Origin: Candidatus Rokuibacteriota bacterium
GTDB lineage: Bacteria; Methylomirabilota; Methylomirabilia; Rokubacteriales; CSP1-6
Assembly: GCA_005887895.1 (NCBI GenBank)
Contig: VBPC01000179.1
Span: forward strand, 1 to 38,735
Length of the DNA stretch: 38,735 nucleotides
Direction of reading: 5' to 3'
Under the pieces are notes generated by a model. That model was not told the DNA's origin. It did not search any database and saw only the letters and a list, made by a program, of their open reading frames with translations. Positions 16,553 through 26,691 of the stretch are shown one piece after another. The position numbers were made by a program, and so were the translations under genes. How positions within the stretch are numbered: the stretch's first letter is position 1; each line of letters opens with the position of its first letter.

Positions 16553-17941
16553 TCACGCGTGGGGCAGGCGGATCGTGAAGCGGGCGCCGCCGGTCGCGCC
16601 GGGCGCCACGGCCAGCGTGCCGCGATGGGCGACCACGATCGAGCGCGCGATGGCCAGGCCGAGGCCAGCGCCGCCGGTCTCGCGGGCGCGCGCGGCGTCG
16701 AGGCGGACGAAGGGCTCGAAGATGCGCGCGGCGTCGGCGGGGTCGATGCCGGGCCCGGTGTCCTCGACCGCGATCAGGACGTCGCCCTCCGTCACCGCGG
16801 CCGTGAGCTCCACGCGGCCGCCAGCCGGCGTGTACTTCGCGCCGTTCTCGACCAGGTTCAGCAGCGCGCGTCGCAGCGCGCCGGCGTCGCCCAGCACCAC
16901 GGCCGGGGCCACCGGGCCCACGCGCACGGCGACGCCGCGCTCCTTGCCGAGCCGGGCGCCGACCTCGGCGACGTCGAGCACCAGCGGCTCGACGTCGACG
17001 CGGGCGCGCGGCGCCTCGGGACCGGCGGTCGCCCGCGACATCAACAGCAGATCCTCGGCCAGCCGCACCAGTCGATCGACCTCTTCGAGCGCCGAGGTCA
17101 GCGCGTCCTGATACTCGGCGACCGAGCGGTCGGTGCGCAGCGCCACCTCCAGCGTCCCCTTCAGCGCGGTCAGCGGGGTGCGCAGCTCGTGGGCGGCGTC
17201 GGCCGAGAAGCGGCGCATCTCGCCGAACGTGTTCTCCAGACGGGCCAGCATGCCGTTGAGCGTCTCGGCCAGACGGTCGAGCTCGTCGCCGGTGCCGCGC
17301 ACCCGTATGCGGCGCGCCAGCGCCTCGGCGTCGATGCGCCGGGCCGCCTGCGACATGTCGTCCACGGGCTTGAGCGCGGCGCGCGCCATCACGCGCCCGC
17401 CGGCCGCCGCCAGGCCCACGCCGAGTGGAACGAGCACGGCCAGGGCCTCCACCCAGCGCTCGAGCGTGCGCTCGGTCGGCCGCAACGGGACGCCGACCTG
17501 CACGACCTCGACGAGGCGGCCGTCGCGTCGCACCGGCAGCGTGACGACGCGCACGCGCCGGTCGTGCAGCACCACCGTGTCGAACGCCGGCCGGCCCTCG
17601 ATCACGCTCTGCCGCGCGGCCGGCGACAGCGGCAGCGTGTCGCCGCGCAGGCGGCGCGAGCGAAGGCGGAGCGTGCCGTCGGGATCGAGGAGCTGGAAGA
17701 GCTGGTGCTCGGGGTCGAGGAACTCGCGCAGCCATTGCTCGGCCACGTCGAGACGCTCGCCGCTGCGCGAGGCGTCGCGCACGACCTCGGCCACCGTCAG
17801 CAGCGAGCGATCGACGTCCTGGGCAAGACTCCACGCCAGCAGCGAGTACGACAGCCCGCTGATGACGATGAGGATGGCGAGCAGGGCGCCGGCATACCAG
17901 AGCGTCAGCCGCGTGTGGATCGAGAGCGGGCGGCGCGTCAC
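16553..17941 (-). CDS. Sensor histidine kinase, HAMP-containing
   Basis: 462 residues. TM1 is at about 13-38 and TM2 at about 165-185, with a periplasmic sensor of ~125 residues between them. A HAMP-like linker (KPVDDMSQAARRI) follows, then the H box FSADAAHELRTPL with phospho-acceptor H251. N box NLVENGAKYTP, G1 DTGPGI and G2 GGAGLGLAIA complete the ATPase domain. The GTG start at 17941 overlaps the regulator stop by four bases, so the pair is cotranslated. The layout resembles CusS/HeavyMetal-type or envelope sensors; the signal is unknown. Confidence 0.92.
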   Translation of the reverse strand: MTRRPLSIHTRLTLWYAGALLAILIVISGLSYSLLAWSLAQDVDRSLLTVAEVVRDASRSGERLDVAEQWLREFLDPEHQLFQLLDPDGTLRLRSRRLRGDTLPLSPAARQSVIEGRPAFDTVVLHDRRVRVVTLPVRRDGRLVEVVQVGVPLRPTERTLERWVEALAVLVPLGVGLAAAGGRVMARAALKPVDDMSQAARRIDAEALARRIRVRGTGDELDRLAETLNGMLARLENTFGEMRRFSADAAHELRTPLTALKGTLEVALRTDRSVAEYQDALTSALEEVDRLVRLAEDLLLMSRATAGPEAPRARVDVEPLVLDVAEVGARLGKERGVAVRVGPVAPAVVLGDAGALRRALLNLVENGAKYTPAGGRVELTAAVTEGDVLIAVEDTGPGIDPADAARIFEPFVRLDAARARETGGAGLGLAIARSIVVAHRGTLAVAPGATGGARFTIRLPHA

Positions 17942-18618
17942 GGCTCCTCCGTCCGCAGCACGTAGCCGGCGCCGCGCACGGTGTGCAGCAGCTTGAGCTC
18001 GCCGGGCCCGTCGATCTTGCGGCGCAGGTAGCCGACGTAGACGTCGACGATGTTGCTCTCGGGATCGAAGTCCAGGCCCCACACGTGCTCGGCCAGCATC
18101 GGGCGCGTGAGCACGCGGCCGGGGTTGCGCAGGAAGTACTCGAGCAGCGCGTACTCCCGGGCGGTCAGCGTGATGCGCCGCCCGCCGCGCCGCACCTCGC
18201 GGGTGGCCGGGTCGAGCGTCAGGTCGGTCACGGCGAGGATCGGCGCCGTGGCGGCCGCCCCGCGGCGAAGCAGCGCGCGCACGCGGGCCAGGAACTCGTC
18301 GAACGAGAACGGCTTCGTCAGATAGTCGTCGGCGCCGAGGTCGAGACCGCGGACCTTGTCGGCGATGCTGTCGCGCGCGGTCAGCACCAGGACCGGCGTG
18401 GTCACGTGCCGCTGGCGGGCGGCCTTGAGGATGGCGAAGCCGTCGAGCCGGGGCAGCATGAGGTCGAGCACGACGAGATCGTAGGGTGGTCCCTCGACGA
18501 TCAGATCCAGCGCGCTCTCGCCGTCGGAGGCGACCTCGACGGTGTGGCCTTCCTCGGCGAGGCCCTGCCGGATGAAGCTGGCGACCTTACGCTCGTCTTC
18601 GGCGACCAGGATCCGCAC
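17938..18618 (-). CDS. OmpR-family response regulator
   Basis: 226 residues. Receiver domain: ILVAEDE acidic patch, phospho-acceptor D52 in VVLDLMLPRLDG, T80 and K102 (TKPFSF). The winged-helix DNA-binding domain (about 130-223) carries LTAREYALLEYFLRNPG, HVWGLDFDPESNIVDVYVGYLRRKI and TVRGAGYVL. The GTG at 18618 was chosen because the domain starts VRILVAEDE there; an in-frame ATG at 18684 would force translation through a perfect palindrome (18622-18639). It forms a pair with the kinase and probably regulates the upstream htrA unit. Confidence 0.92.
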   Translation of the reverse strand: MRILVAEDERKVASFIRQGLAEEGHTVEVASDGESALDLIVEGPPYDLVVLDLMLPRLDGFAILKAARQRHVTTPVLVLTARDSIADKVRGLDLGADDYLTKPFSFDEFLARVRALLRRGAAATAPILAVTDLTLDPATREVRRGGRRITLTAREYALLEYFLRNPGRVLTRPMLAEHVWGLDFDPESNIVDVYVGYLRRKIDGPGELKLLHTVRGAGYVLRTEEP

Positions 18619-18621
18619 GTC

Positions 18622-18639
18622 GTGCCCCCCGGGGGGCAC
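18622..18639. promoter_or_regulatory. Perfect 18-bp palindrome at the response regulator start
   Basis: GTGCCCCCCGGGGGGCAC ends three bases before the GTG start codon of the regulator. In mRNA it folds as GTGCCCC-CCGG-GGGGCAC and would hide the G-rich ribosome-binding segment. As DNA it could be a dimer-binding operator. Confidence 0.4.
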
Positions 18640-18711
18640 CGCCCCCTCCCTCGTATCTTCGCCCTGCGACGCGCCGGCGTCCATGCGCAGTCACGGCCGT
18701 CGGCGCGCCGC

Positions 18712-19473
18712 TCAGGCGAACCGGGTGGCGGGCGCCCCGCCCCGCACCACGCGCAGTTGTGCGCGCCGCGGTGAGGGCACTCCGTACGGAATCAGGAACA
18801 ACCACCGGGCCCACGCCTGCGTGCGGCGATCCGGCGGCCGATGCAGAGCACGCTCGAGGTCCAGACGCACGAGCTCGACCCACCGGCGCCAGGTGGCGGT
18901 CTCGCCACGTGGGATGAGGCGCGCGAGCGCCTGGGCCAGCGGGCCGTCGGCTCCCAGCTCTTGCAACCCGTGCTCGGGGCCGGTCGCCGGGTTGGTCAGC
19001 ACGCGCTCGGCGATCCACACGTGCGTCTGAAGAACGAGACGACGACGCCGTACTGGCTGGATGGCGAGCCAGCACGGCGCCATCGTCTCGTACCAGGCCC
19101 TGAGTGCTTCGAGCCCGGTTTCGTCGAGGGCGCGATGACGACCGGTCACGTCGGCTTCGATCTGGCCGATGAGCTGCGAGCGGCGGGCGGGATCGCCGTC
19201 CCACCGGCGGATCCAGCGGGCGACGATCCGCGCCACGTCCTCGACGGGGAGCCACTGCAAGACGACCGTGACGCCCTCGAAGCCGGCGGCGCGGAGGTCG
19301 TCGCCGATTCGTCGCGCGGCGGTCCGGGTCGCGGCGACCCAGGCCAGGCGCTCGCTCTCGAGCGGGACGAGCGTTTGCCGCAGCAGCAACCCCAGCCGCC
19401 CGCGGGCCGACTCGTAGACGGCCACGAGATCGTCGTGGCGGCGACACACCCCGGCGAAGCGCTCGTCCCACAT
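18712..19473 (-). CDS. Conserved-looking protein of unknown function in the htrA operon
   Basis: 253 residues, rich in arginine, tryptophan and leucine, with no signal peptide or membrane segment. Mostly helical by composition (LVAVYESARGRLGLLL, VAATRTAARRIGDDLRAAG, VWIAERVLTNPATG). I do not recognise a family. It starts 11 bases after the htrA stop and lies 93 bases before the response regulator, all on one strand, so it is probably cotranscribed with a protease and a two-component system. A purine-rich GAGGGGG precedes the ATG by about eight bases. Confidence 0.6.
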   Translation of the reverse strand: MWDERFAGVCRRHDDLVAVYESARGRLGLLLRQTLVPLESERLAWVAATRTAARRIGDDLRAAGFEGVTVVLQWLPVEDVARIVARWIRRWDGDPARRSQLIGQIEADVTGRHRALDETGLEALRAWYETMAPCWLAIQPVRRRRLVLQTHVWIAERVLTNPATGPEHGLQELGADGPLAQALARLIPRGETATWRRWVELVRLDLERALHRPPDRRTQAWARWLFLIPYGVPSPRRAQLRVVRGGAPATRFA

Positions 19474-19484
19474 GGCGCGCCCCC

Positions 19485-20915
19485 TCAGGCCGGGACCGTG
19501 AGATAGAGGCTGTGGCCCTCGCGATGCACCAGGATCAGGAAGGGCTTGCCGGCCGGGTGCCGCTTGAGGGCACCCTGCAGCGCGTCCACGCCGGCCACGG
19601 GCTGATGATCGACTTCCACGATGACGTCGCCGCGGGCGAGGCCGGCGCTCTGGGCCCGGCCGCCGTCCTCGACGTCCTCGACCAGCACGCCGCGCGATTC
19701 GTCGACGCCGAGCTGCTGGGCGATCGCCGGCGTCAGCGAGCGGGCCGCAATCCCGAGCCTGGTGGCCGCGGGCTCGGCGCTCGCAGCCTGCTGGTCCTTG
19801 TCTTCCAGTCGCGCGACCTTCACCGCGAGCGTGACGTGCTTGCCGTCGCGAATGACCTCCACCGGCACCTCGCGGCCCACCGGCGTCTCGGCCACGGCGC
19901 GCGGCAGATCGCTGGCCCGGCCGACCGGGCGGCCGTCGTAGCGCACGATGACGTCGCCCTGGCGCACGCCGACCTTCTGGGCCGGCGAGCCGTCCATGAC
20001 CGAGCTGACCAGCGCGCCGGCGGTGTCGCCGAGGCCGAAGGTCTTGGCGAGATCCGGCGTCACCGGCTGGATCGCGACGCCGAGCCAGCCGCGCACGACG
20101 TGACCGCCCTGGGCCAGCTGCGTGACGACCGGCTTGGCGAGGTTCGTGGGAATCGCGAAGCCGATGCCGACGGAGCCGCCGGAGCCGCTCACGATCGCCG
20201 TGTTCACGCCGACGGCCTCGCCGCGCGCGTTGATGAGCGGGCCGCCGCTGTTGCCCGGGTTGATCGAGGCGTCGGTCTGGATGAAGTCGTCGTACGGGCC
20301 CTCGCCGATGACGCGGCCGGTCGCGCTGACGATGCCGGTCGTCACCGTCTGCTCGAGGCCGAACGGATTGCCGACGGCCATCACCGGCTCGCCCACCTCG
20401 AGCTTGGCCGAGTCACCGATCGGGATGACCGGTAGCCCCGTCGCGTCCACCTTGAGCAGCGCGAGATCGGTCTTGTCGTCGCGGCCGACGACCCGGCCGG
20501 TCAGCTCGCGTCCGTCCGAGAACTTCACGCGGATGTCGGCAGCGCCATCGACGACGTGATTGTTCGTGAGAATGTAGCCGTCCGCGTTGATGACGAAGCC
20601 GGAGCCGAGCCCCCGCACCATGCGCCGGGGCGCGCGGCCGCCGAACTGGCGGAAGAAGTCCTCGGGGTCGTTGCCGCTCTTCTGCACGCTGCGCGTGCTG
20701 ACGTTGACGACGGCGGGCTTCACCGCGCGGGCGATCTCCACCCAGGCGGGCGCCGGGACCGTCGCGACCGGCGCCGGGCCGCCGCCGCGCTCGGTCCACA
20801 ACCGCTGCGCGTCGCGTCCGAAGCCGAACTGGGGCGCGACGGCGACCAGCAGCAGGATCGCGAAGACCGCGAGCGCGGGCCCGGTGAAGCGTGTGAGACG
20901 GGTCGTCACCTTCAT
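19485..20915 (-). CDS. htrA: HtrA/DegP-type periplasmic serine protease
   Basis: 476 residues. An N-terminal membrane or signal segment (ALAVFAILLLVAVAPQF) precedes the trypsin-like domain. The catalytic triad is H120 (LTNNHVVDG), D150 (DDKTDLALL) and S223 (INPGNSGGPLI). Two PDZ domains follow (about 260-355 and 385-470). It degrades or refolds damaged envelope proteins. ATG 20915 is preferred over ATG 20921 because GGGAGG stands seven bases before it and only one base before the other. Three 11-bp-spaced direct repeats upstream (20980-21012) may bind the downstream OmpR-type regulator. Confidence 0.93.
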   Translation of the reverse strand: MKVTTRLTRFTGPALAVFAILLLVAVAPQFGFGRDAQRLWTERGGGPAPVATVPAPAWVEIARAVKPAVVNVSTRSVQKSGNDPEDFFRQFGGRAPRRMVRGLGSGFVINADGYILTNNHVVDGAADIRVKFSDGRELTGRVVGRDDKTDLALLKVDATGLPVIPIGDSAKLEVGEPVMAVGNPFGLEQTVTTGIVSATGRVIGEGPYDDFIQTDASINPGNSGGPLINARGEAVGVNTAIVSGSGGSVGIGFAIPTNLAKPVVTQLAQGGHVVRGWLGVAIQPVTPDLAKTFGLGDTAGALVSSVMDGSPAQKVGVRQGDVIVRYDGRPVGRASDLPRAVAETPVGREVPVEVIRDGKHVTLAVKVARLEDKDQQAASAEPAATRLGIAARSLTPAIAQQLGVDESRGVLVEDVEDGGRAQSAGLARGDVIVEVDHQPVAGVDALQGALKRHPAGKPFLILVHREGHSLYLTVPA

Positions 20916-20979
20916 GCGCATCCCTCCCTGAGGCCGGCATAACCTCGCCGTGCCAACGCCCAGAAAGGTAGCGAGCGCC

Positions 20980-21012
20980 GATGAGACGATCGTGAAGGGC
21001 GGATGAGAATTG
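20980..21012 (-). promoter_or_regulatory. Direct repeats at 11-bp spacing upstream of htrA
   Basis: Plus strand GATGAGACGAT, CGTGAAGGGCG, GATGAGAATTG: two perfect GATGAGA copies 22 bases apart with a weaker copy in the middle. One-helical-turn direct repeats are the usual binding layout for OmpR-family regulators such as the one encoded in this operon. Confidence 0.35.
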
Positions 21013-21024
21013 TCTTATGTACAT

Positions 21025-21340
21025 GGGGGCCCCGACATGGCCCCCAAACCCCCACACGTTCGGCGCGCCCCGGCGGAGCCGGCGCGCTCCTCTTTACACG
21101 CGCGTCGACACCGGGGCCCCGACATGGCCCCCAAACCCCACACGTTCGGCGCGCCCCGGCGGAGCCGGCGCGCTCCTCTTTACACGCTCGTCGACACCGG
21201 GGCCCCGACATGGCCCCCAAACCCCCACAGTTCGGCGCGCCCCGGCGGAGCCGGCGCGCTCCTCTTTACACGCGCATCGACCTCGGGGCCCCGACATGGC
21301 CCCCAAACCCCCACACGTTCGGCGCGCCCCCGGGGCGCCG
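21025..21340 (+). repeat. Two-hairpin tandem repeat, array 2 (four units, 86-87 bp)
   Basis: GACATGG of each unit starts at 21034, 21121, 21207 and 21293. Each unit has hairpin 1 (GGGGCC..GGCCCC), ACCCCCACACGTTC, hairpin 2 (GCGCGCC-CCGGC-GGA-GCCGG-CGCGC) and the linker TCCTCTTTACACGCG. The last unit is cut inside hairpin 2 two bases before the D-aminoacylase stop (21342-21344). The array is preceded by an AT-rich TTATGTACAT. Open reading frames across it are repeats in all frames and not genes. Confidence 0.9.
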
Positions 21341-21341
21341 C

Positions 21342-22943
21342 TCAGCGCCGGGTCAGGACGTGACCGGTGCGGCGGGCGACGGTGTGGTTGTCGTCCACGA
21401 CGAGGGTGCCGTTGATGACGACGTAGGGGATGCCGGTGGGGTAGCGGTGCGGATCGGGGTAGGTGGACTCGTCCTTGACGGTCGCCGGATCGAAGATGGT
21501 GAGGTCGGCGAAGTAGCCGGGCTGCACGAGGCCGCGCTCGCGCAGGCCGATGCGGGCGGCGGCCATGCCGGTCATCTTCGCCACTGCGGTCTCCAGCGAG
21601 AAGATCTTGCGCTCGCGCGCGTACTCGCCGAGCACGCGGGGGAAGGTCCCGTAGGTGCGCGGGTGCGGCTTGCCGGGCCGGTCGCCCTCGCCCTCGTAGA
21701 GGGGGATCGAGTCGGAGCCGATCATCAGCGCCGGATGCGCGAGGACCTTCGCCACGTTCTCGATGCTCTGCGAGAAGCTCACCATGCCGACCGTGCACTT
21801 TTCCTCGAGGAGGATGTTCATCAGCGTCTCGGCCGGCGCCATCCCGGATTGCCGGGCGATCTGAGCGAGGTGGAGGCCCTCCAGCTCACGGCGGCGGCAG
21901 GTGGCGATGAAGACCTGGTCGAAGCCGATGGCGCCCTGCGAGACGGTGCCCCAGCGCTCGCCGTCGATCAGGCACTCCTCGACGATCTTGCGCCGGGTGG
22001 CGCGGTCGGCCAGGCGCTCGAGCAGCTTCGCGGTGCCCCCGTCGTGGGCCCAGGCCGGCATCATGTTGTCGAGCTTGGTGCTGCCGGCGTTGTACGGATA
22101 GACGTCGCCGGCCACGTCGACGCCGCGCGCCCGGGCGCTGTCGAACAGCCGCAGGGCGGCGTCGATCTTCGGCCAGTTCTCCTTGCCGGACGCCTTCACG
22201 TGCGAGACCTGCACGCCGACGCCGGCCTCCTCGCCGATGCGGATCGCCTCGTTGATCGAGTCGAGCAGCATCGCCGACTCGCCGCGGATGTGCGAGAAGT
22301 AGTAGCCGCCGTGACGGGCCATGGCCCGGGCCAGCGCGATGAGCTCCTCGGTGTTCGAGTACGCGCTGGGCGCGTAGACGAGGCCGGTGGAGAAACCGAA
22401 GGCGCCGGCGTCGAGCGCCTCGCCGAGCAGGCGCTGCATGCCCGCGAGATCGTCGGCGCCGGCCGGGCGGGCCTCGAAGCCCATCGCGGCGATCCGCAGG
22501 GCGCCGTGGCCGACGAAGTGCGCGACGTTGACCGACGGCCGGATGGCCCGCAGCGCGTCGAGGTATTGGGCGAAGGTCTCCCAGCGCAGGTCGAGCGTGG
22601 CGCCGATGCCGCCGGCCCAGCCCTGGACGATGTCGCGCTGGTCGGGGCGCAGCGGCGCCTGGGAGAACGAGCACATGCCGACGACCTCGGTCGTCACGCC
22701 CTGCCGCACCTTCGACTCCGCCGACGGACAGGCGAAATAGAAGAGGTCGGAGTGCGAGTGCATGTCGATGAAGCCGGGCGCGACCGCGTGGCCGGTGGCG
22801 TCGATGACGCGCGCGGCCGGGCCCGTCAGCTGCGGGGCGACGGCCGCGATCCGCTCGCCCTCGACGGCGACGTCGGCGCGCCGGGCCGGCGCGCCGCTGC
22901 CATCCACCACCGACCCGCCGCGAATGAGGAGCGACCACGTCAT
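21342..22943 (-). CDS. N-acyl-D-amino-acid deacylase family amidohydrolase
   Basis: 533 residues, full length. Removes the acyl group from N-acyl-D-amino acids in characterised relatives. The N-terminal small beta domain (LLIRGGSVVDGSGAP) is followed by the metal site GFIDMHSHSD, the cysteine-containing VVGMCSFSQAP (matching the zinc cysteine motif GNCGxSxAP), YYFSHIRGES, QVSHVKASGK and the catalytic-site MIGSDSIPL. The C-terminal GYFADLTIFDP is typical. The stop abuts repeat array 2. A cyclophilin gene lies three bases upstream and is probably cotranscribed. Confidence 0.9.
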   Translation of the reverse strand: MTWSLLIRGGSVVDGSGAPARRADVAVEGERIAAVAPQLTGPAARVIDATGHAVAPGFIDMHSHSDLFYFACPSAESKVRQGVTTEVVGMCSFSQAPLRPDQRDIVQGWAGGIGATLDLRWETFAQYLDALRAIRPSVNVAHFVGHGALRIAAMGFEARPAGADDLAGMQRLLGEALDAGAFGFSTGLVYAPSAYSNTEELIALARAMARHGGYYFSHIRGESAMLLDSINEAIRIGEEAGVGVQVSHVKASGKENWPKIDAALRLFDSARARGVDVAGDVYPYNAGSTKLDNMMPAWAHDGGTAKLLERLADRATRRKIVEECLIDGERWGTVSQGAIGFDQVFIATCRRRELEGLHLAQIARQSGMAPAETLMNILLEEKCTVGMVSFSQSIENVAKVLAHPALMIGSDSIPLYEGEGDRPGKPHPRTYGTFPRVLGEYARERKIFSLETAVAKMTGMAAARIGLRERGLVQPGYFADLTIFDPATVKDESTYPDPHRYPTGIPYVVINGTLVVDDNHTVARRTGHVLTRR

Positions 22944-22946
22944 CGT

Positions 22947-23381
22947 TCAGCCCTCGACGATCGCCACCGAGGACATGCGATCGCCCTGCTTGATGCGGTC
23001 CACGTGCTCCATGCCCTCGACGACCTTGCCGAAGACGGTGTAGTTGCCGTCCAGGTGGGGGGTGGGCCCGTAGGTGATGTAGAACTGGCTGCCGGCCGAG
23101 TCGGGATGCTGGCTGCGGGCCATCGCGACGCTGCCGCGCAGGTGCTTCTGCTTGTTGAATTCCGCCTTGATCTGGTAGCCGGGGCCGCCGGTCCCGTTGC
23201 CTTTGGGGCAACCGCCCTGCACCACGAAGTCCGGCACGATGCGATGGAACGTGAGGCCGTCGTAGAAGCCCTTCTTGGCGAGCGTCACGAAGTTCTCGAC
23301 GGTCTTGGGCGCGTCCTCCGGAAAGAAGTCGATGCGGATCTTCTGGCCGTTGTCGAGCGTGATGACGGCGGACTGGCTCAC
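22947..23381 (-). CDS. Cyclophilin-type peptidyl-prolyl isomerase, cytoplasmic
   Basis: 144 residues, single domain without signal peptide. The cyclophilin active site is FHRIVPDFVVQGG, with GPGYQIKAEF, AMARSQHPDSAGSQFYI and YTVFGKVVEGM. Speeds cis-trans isomerisation of proline bonds. Its ATG is 13 bases after the stop of a second, exported cyclophilin. Stop and the next start (D-aminoacylase) are three bases apart. Confidence 0.92.
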   Translation of the reverse strand: MSQSAVITLDNGQKIRIDFFPEDAPKTVENFVTLAKKGFYDGLTFHRIVPDFVVQGGCPKGNGTGGPGYQIKAEFNKQKHLRGSVAMARSQHPDSAGSQFYITYGPTPHLDGNYTVFGKVVEGMEHVDRIKQGDRMSSVAIVEG

Positions 23382-23394
23382 GACAAACCTCTCC

Positions 23395-23958
23395 TCAGTT
23401 GACGATCTTGATGGACTTGATGCGGTCGCCGACGTGGATCTGCTCGACGACGCCCATGCCGCTGGCGACGCGGCCGAACGCCGTGTACTTGCCGTTCAGG
23501 AAGTGGGCCGGGCCCAGCATGATGTAGACCTGGCTGCCGGCCGAGTTCGGATCGTCGGCTCGCGCCATGCCGAGCACGCCGCGATCGAACGACCGCTTGT
23601 TGAACTCGGCCTTGATCGTGTAGCCCGGCCCACCGCTGCCCATCTTGGGATCGTTCAGCGGCAGGGTCTTGGACTGCGGATCCCCGAACTGAACCACGAA
23701 GTTCGGCTCCACGCGGTGCACGCGCTGGCCATCGTAGAACTTCTGGCTCGCGAGCTTCATGAAGTTCTCGACGTGTCTGGGAGCGTCCTGGCGCCAGAGC
23801 TCCAGGACGATCTCGCCGCCCTTCTCCATCGTGATGATGGCGGTCGGCGACTTGCCGGCCGGTTTCTGGTCGGCGGGCGTCGCGGGCTTGTCCTGCGCAA
23901 ACGCCGGCCCGACGACGAGCGCGAGCGCGCCGAGCCACACGAGAAGAATTCGGGTCAT
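23395..23958 (-). CDS. Cyclophilin-type peptidyl-prolyl isomerase, exported
   Basis: 187 residues. A signal peptide (ILLVWLGALALVVGPAFAQ) and a ~25-residue hydrophilic linker precede the cyclophilin domain: VHRVEPNFVVQFG, GPGYTIKAEF, MARADDPNSAGSQVYIM and YTAFGRVASGM. It probably aids folding in the periplasm. GGAGG seven bases before ATG 23958 settles the start. The first active-site residues FHR read VHR here. It is a divergent paralogue of the next gene, with repeat array 3 just upstream. Confidence 0.9.
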   Translation of the reverse strand: MTRILLVWLGALALVVGPAFAQDKPATPADQKPAGKSPTAIITMEKGGEIVLELWRQDAPRHVENFMKLASQKFYDGQRVHRVEPNFVVQFGDPQSKTLPLNDPKMGSGGPGYTIKAEFNKRSFDRGVLGMARADDPNSAGSQVYIMLGPAHFLNGKYTAFGRVASGMGVVEQIHVGDRIKSIKIVN

Positions 23959-24007
23959 GCGGAGGCCTCCGGGGCGAGACGTACGGTGATTATATACATA
24001 ACGACAC

Positions 24008-24368
24008 GGGGGCCCCGACATGGGCCCCAAACCCCCACACGTTCGGAGCGACCCCGGCGGAGCCGCGGCGCTCCTCTTTACACGCGCGTCGACATGAGGG
24101 CCCCGACATGGGCCCCAGACCCCCAGACGTTCGGATCGCCCCGGGGGAGCCGCGGCGCTCGATTGATTCACATGGGGGCCCCGACATCGCCCCAAACCCT
24201 CAGACGTTCGGATCGCCCCGGCCGAGCCGGGGGCGCTCCTCTTTACACGCGCGTCGACATGGGGGCCCGATATGGCCCCCCAAACCCGAGACGTTCGGCG
24301 CGCCCCGAGACGGCGCCCAAAACGGCCAGACGTCGGAGCGTGCGGGCGGGCTCCTCTTTGCGCGCGGG
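24008..24368 (+). repeat. Two-hairpin tandem repeat, array 3 (four units, the last diverged)
   Basis: Hairpin 1 loops fall at 24017, 24105, 24183 and 24269; spacings are 88, 78 and 86 bases, and the short second unit lacks the CTCTTTACACG linker. Hairpin 1 here is GGGGCCC/GGGCCCC and hairpin 2 uses GAGCG/CGCTC, so the bases differ from array 2 while pairing is kept. The array begins after an AT-rich TATATACATAACG and ends within a few bases of the PilZ gene stop (24370). Confidence 0.85.
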
Positions 24369-24369
24369 A

Positions 24370-24966
24370 TCAGCGGAGTGGCGGGCCGCCGACGTGACCG
24401 ATGAGCATGAGCATCATCAGGATGACGATCACGCCGATTGCCGCCGCCAGCACGACCTCGGGACGCGGGAAGGCGGAGCGGCGGCGTGATGTGCCGCTCG
24501 GCCGCAGGAAGCGCCCGAGGTACCGGCTGAGCCGGTCATGATCGGTGGCGGTGATCTTCTCGAATTGCAGCCCGAGGCCGCCGTCGCGCTGCGTGCGGAC
24601 GACCGCGGATTCGACGCTGACGTCGCCGCTCTGCCCCAGTCGCAGGCGGAGCTGCACGGTGGAGCCGGCCGCGAACGTGGCGGCGGTCCGCACCGAGCAG
24701 CCGGTCAAGGAGAGATCCGCCGTCTCCCCCTCGGCGCGCTCCGCCCCGCTCACGATCGTCACCGGCACCCGCACGGCCAGCCGGTCGTACTCCCGGCGGT
24801 CCTGGCTGCGACGCGTGTAGCGGCGCCGCTGGAAGCTGCGAAACCGGGTGGAACAGAGCTGGCACCGGAACGGGTAGAGGTACAGCACGCTGACGACGTG
24901 CTCCCACACGCCCGCGCGCGGGCTTCGTCGCGCCGCCTCCTGACCGCACCGGGGACACCGGAGCAT
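24370..24966 (-). CDS. PilZ-domain protein with zinc ribbon and C-terminal membrane helix
   Basis: 198 residues. An N-terminal CPRCG ... CQLC pair suggests a zinc ribbon (residues 4-38). A PilZ domain follows with RREYDRLAVRVPV (RxxxR-type) and DLSLTGCSVR (DxSxxG-type), the two c-di-GMP-binding motifs. A C-terminal hydrophobic stretch (VVLAAAIGVIVILMMLMLIG) anchors it in the membrane. It could link c-di-GMP to envelope or motility functions, but the partner is unknown. It diverges from typA, 26 bases apart, and the start codons face away from a short shared promoter region. Confidence 0.8.
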   Translation of the reverse strand: MLRCPRCGQEAARRSPRAGVWEHVVSVLYLYPFRCQLCSTRFRSFQRRRYTRRSQDRREYDRLAVRVPVTIVSGAERAEGETADLSLTGCSVRTAATFAAGSTVQLRLRLGQSGDVSVESAVVRTQRDGGLGLQFEKITATDHDRLSRYLGRFLRPSGTSRRRSAFPRPEVVLAAAIGVIVILMMLMLIGHVGGPPLR

Positions 24967-24992
24967 CCTGACCTACATGGTAGGATGGAGTG

Positions 24993-26688
<1,696 letters not shown>

Positions 26689-26691
26689 CCC

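Noticed and set aside
20940..20965. Sigma54 promoter (TTGGCACGG) upstream of htrA
   Set aside because: The GG and GC elements are not separated by the required ten bases.
21003..21415. Repetitive proteins with units like GPDMAPKPPHVRRAPAEP encoded in array 2, and similar frames in arrays 1 and 3
   Set aside because: All reading frames are open because of the GC-rich repeat, there is no ribosome site, and copies differ in length by non-multiples of three (86 versus 87).
21025..24368. CRISPR array
   Set aside because: The whole 86-88 base unit repeats; there are no unique spacers and no cas genes.
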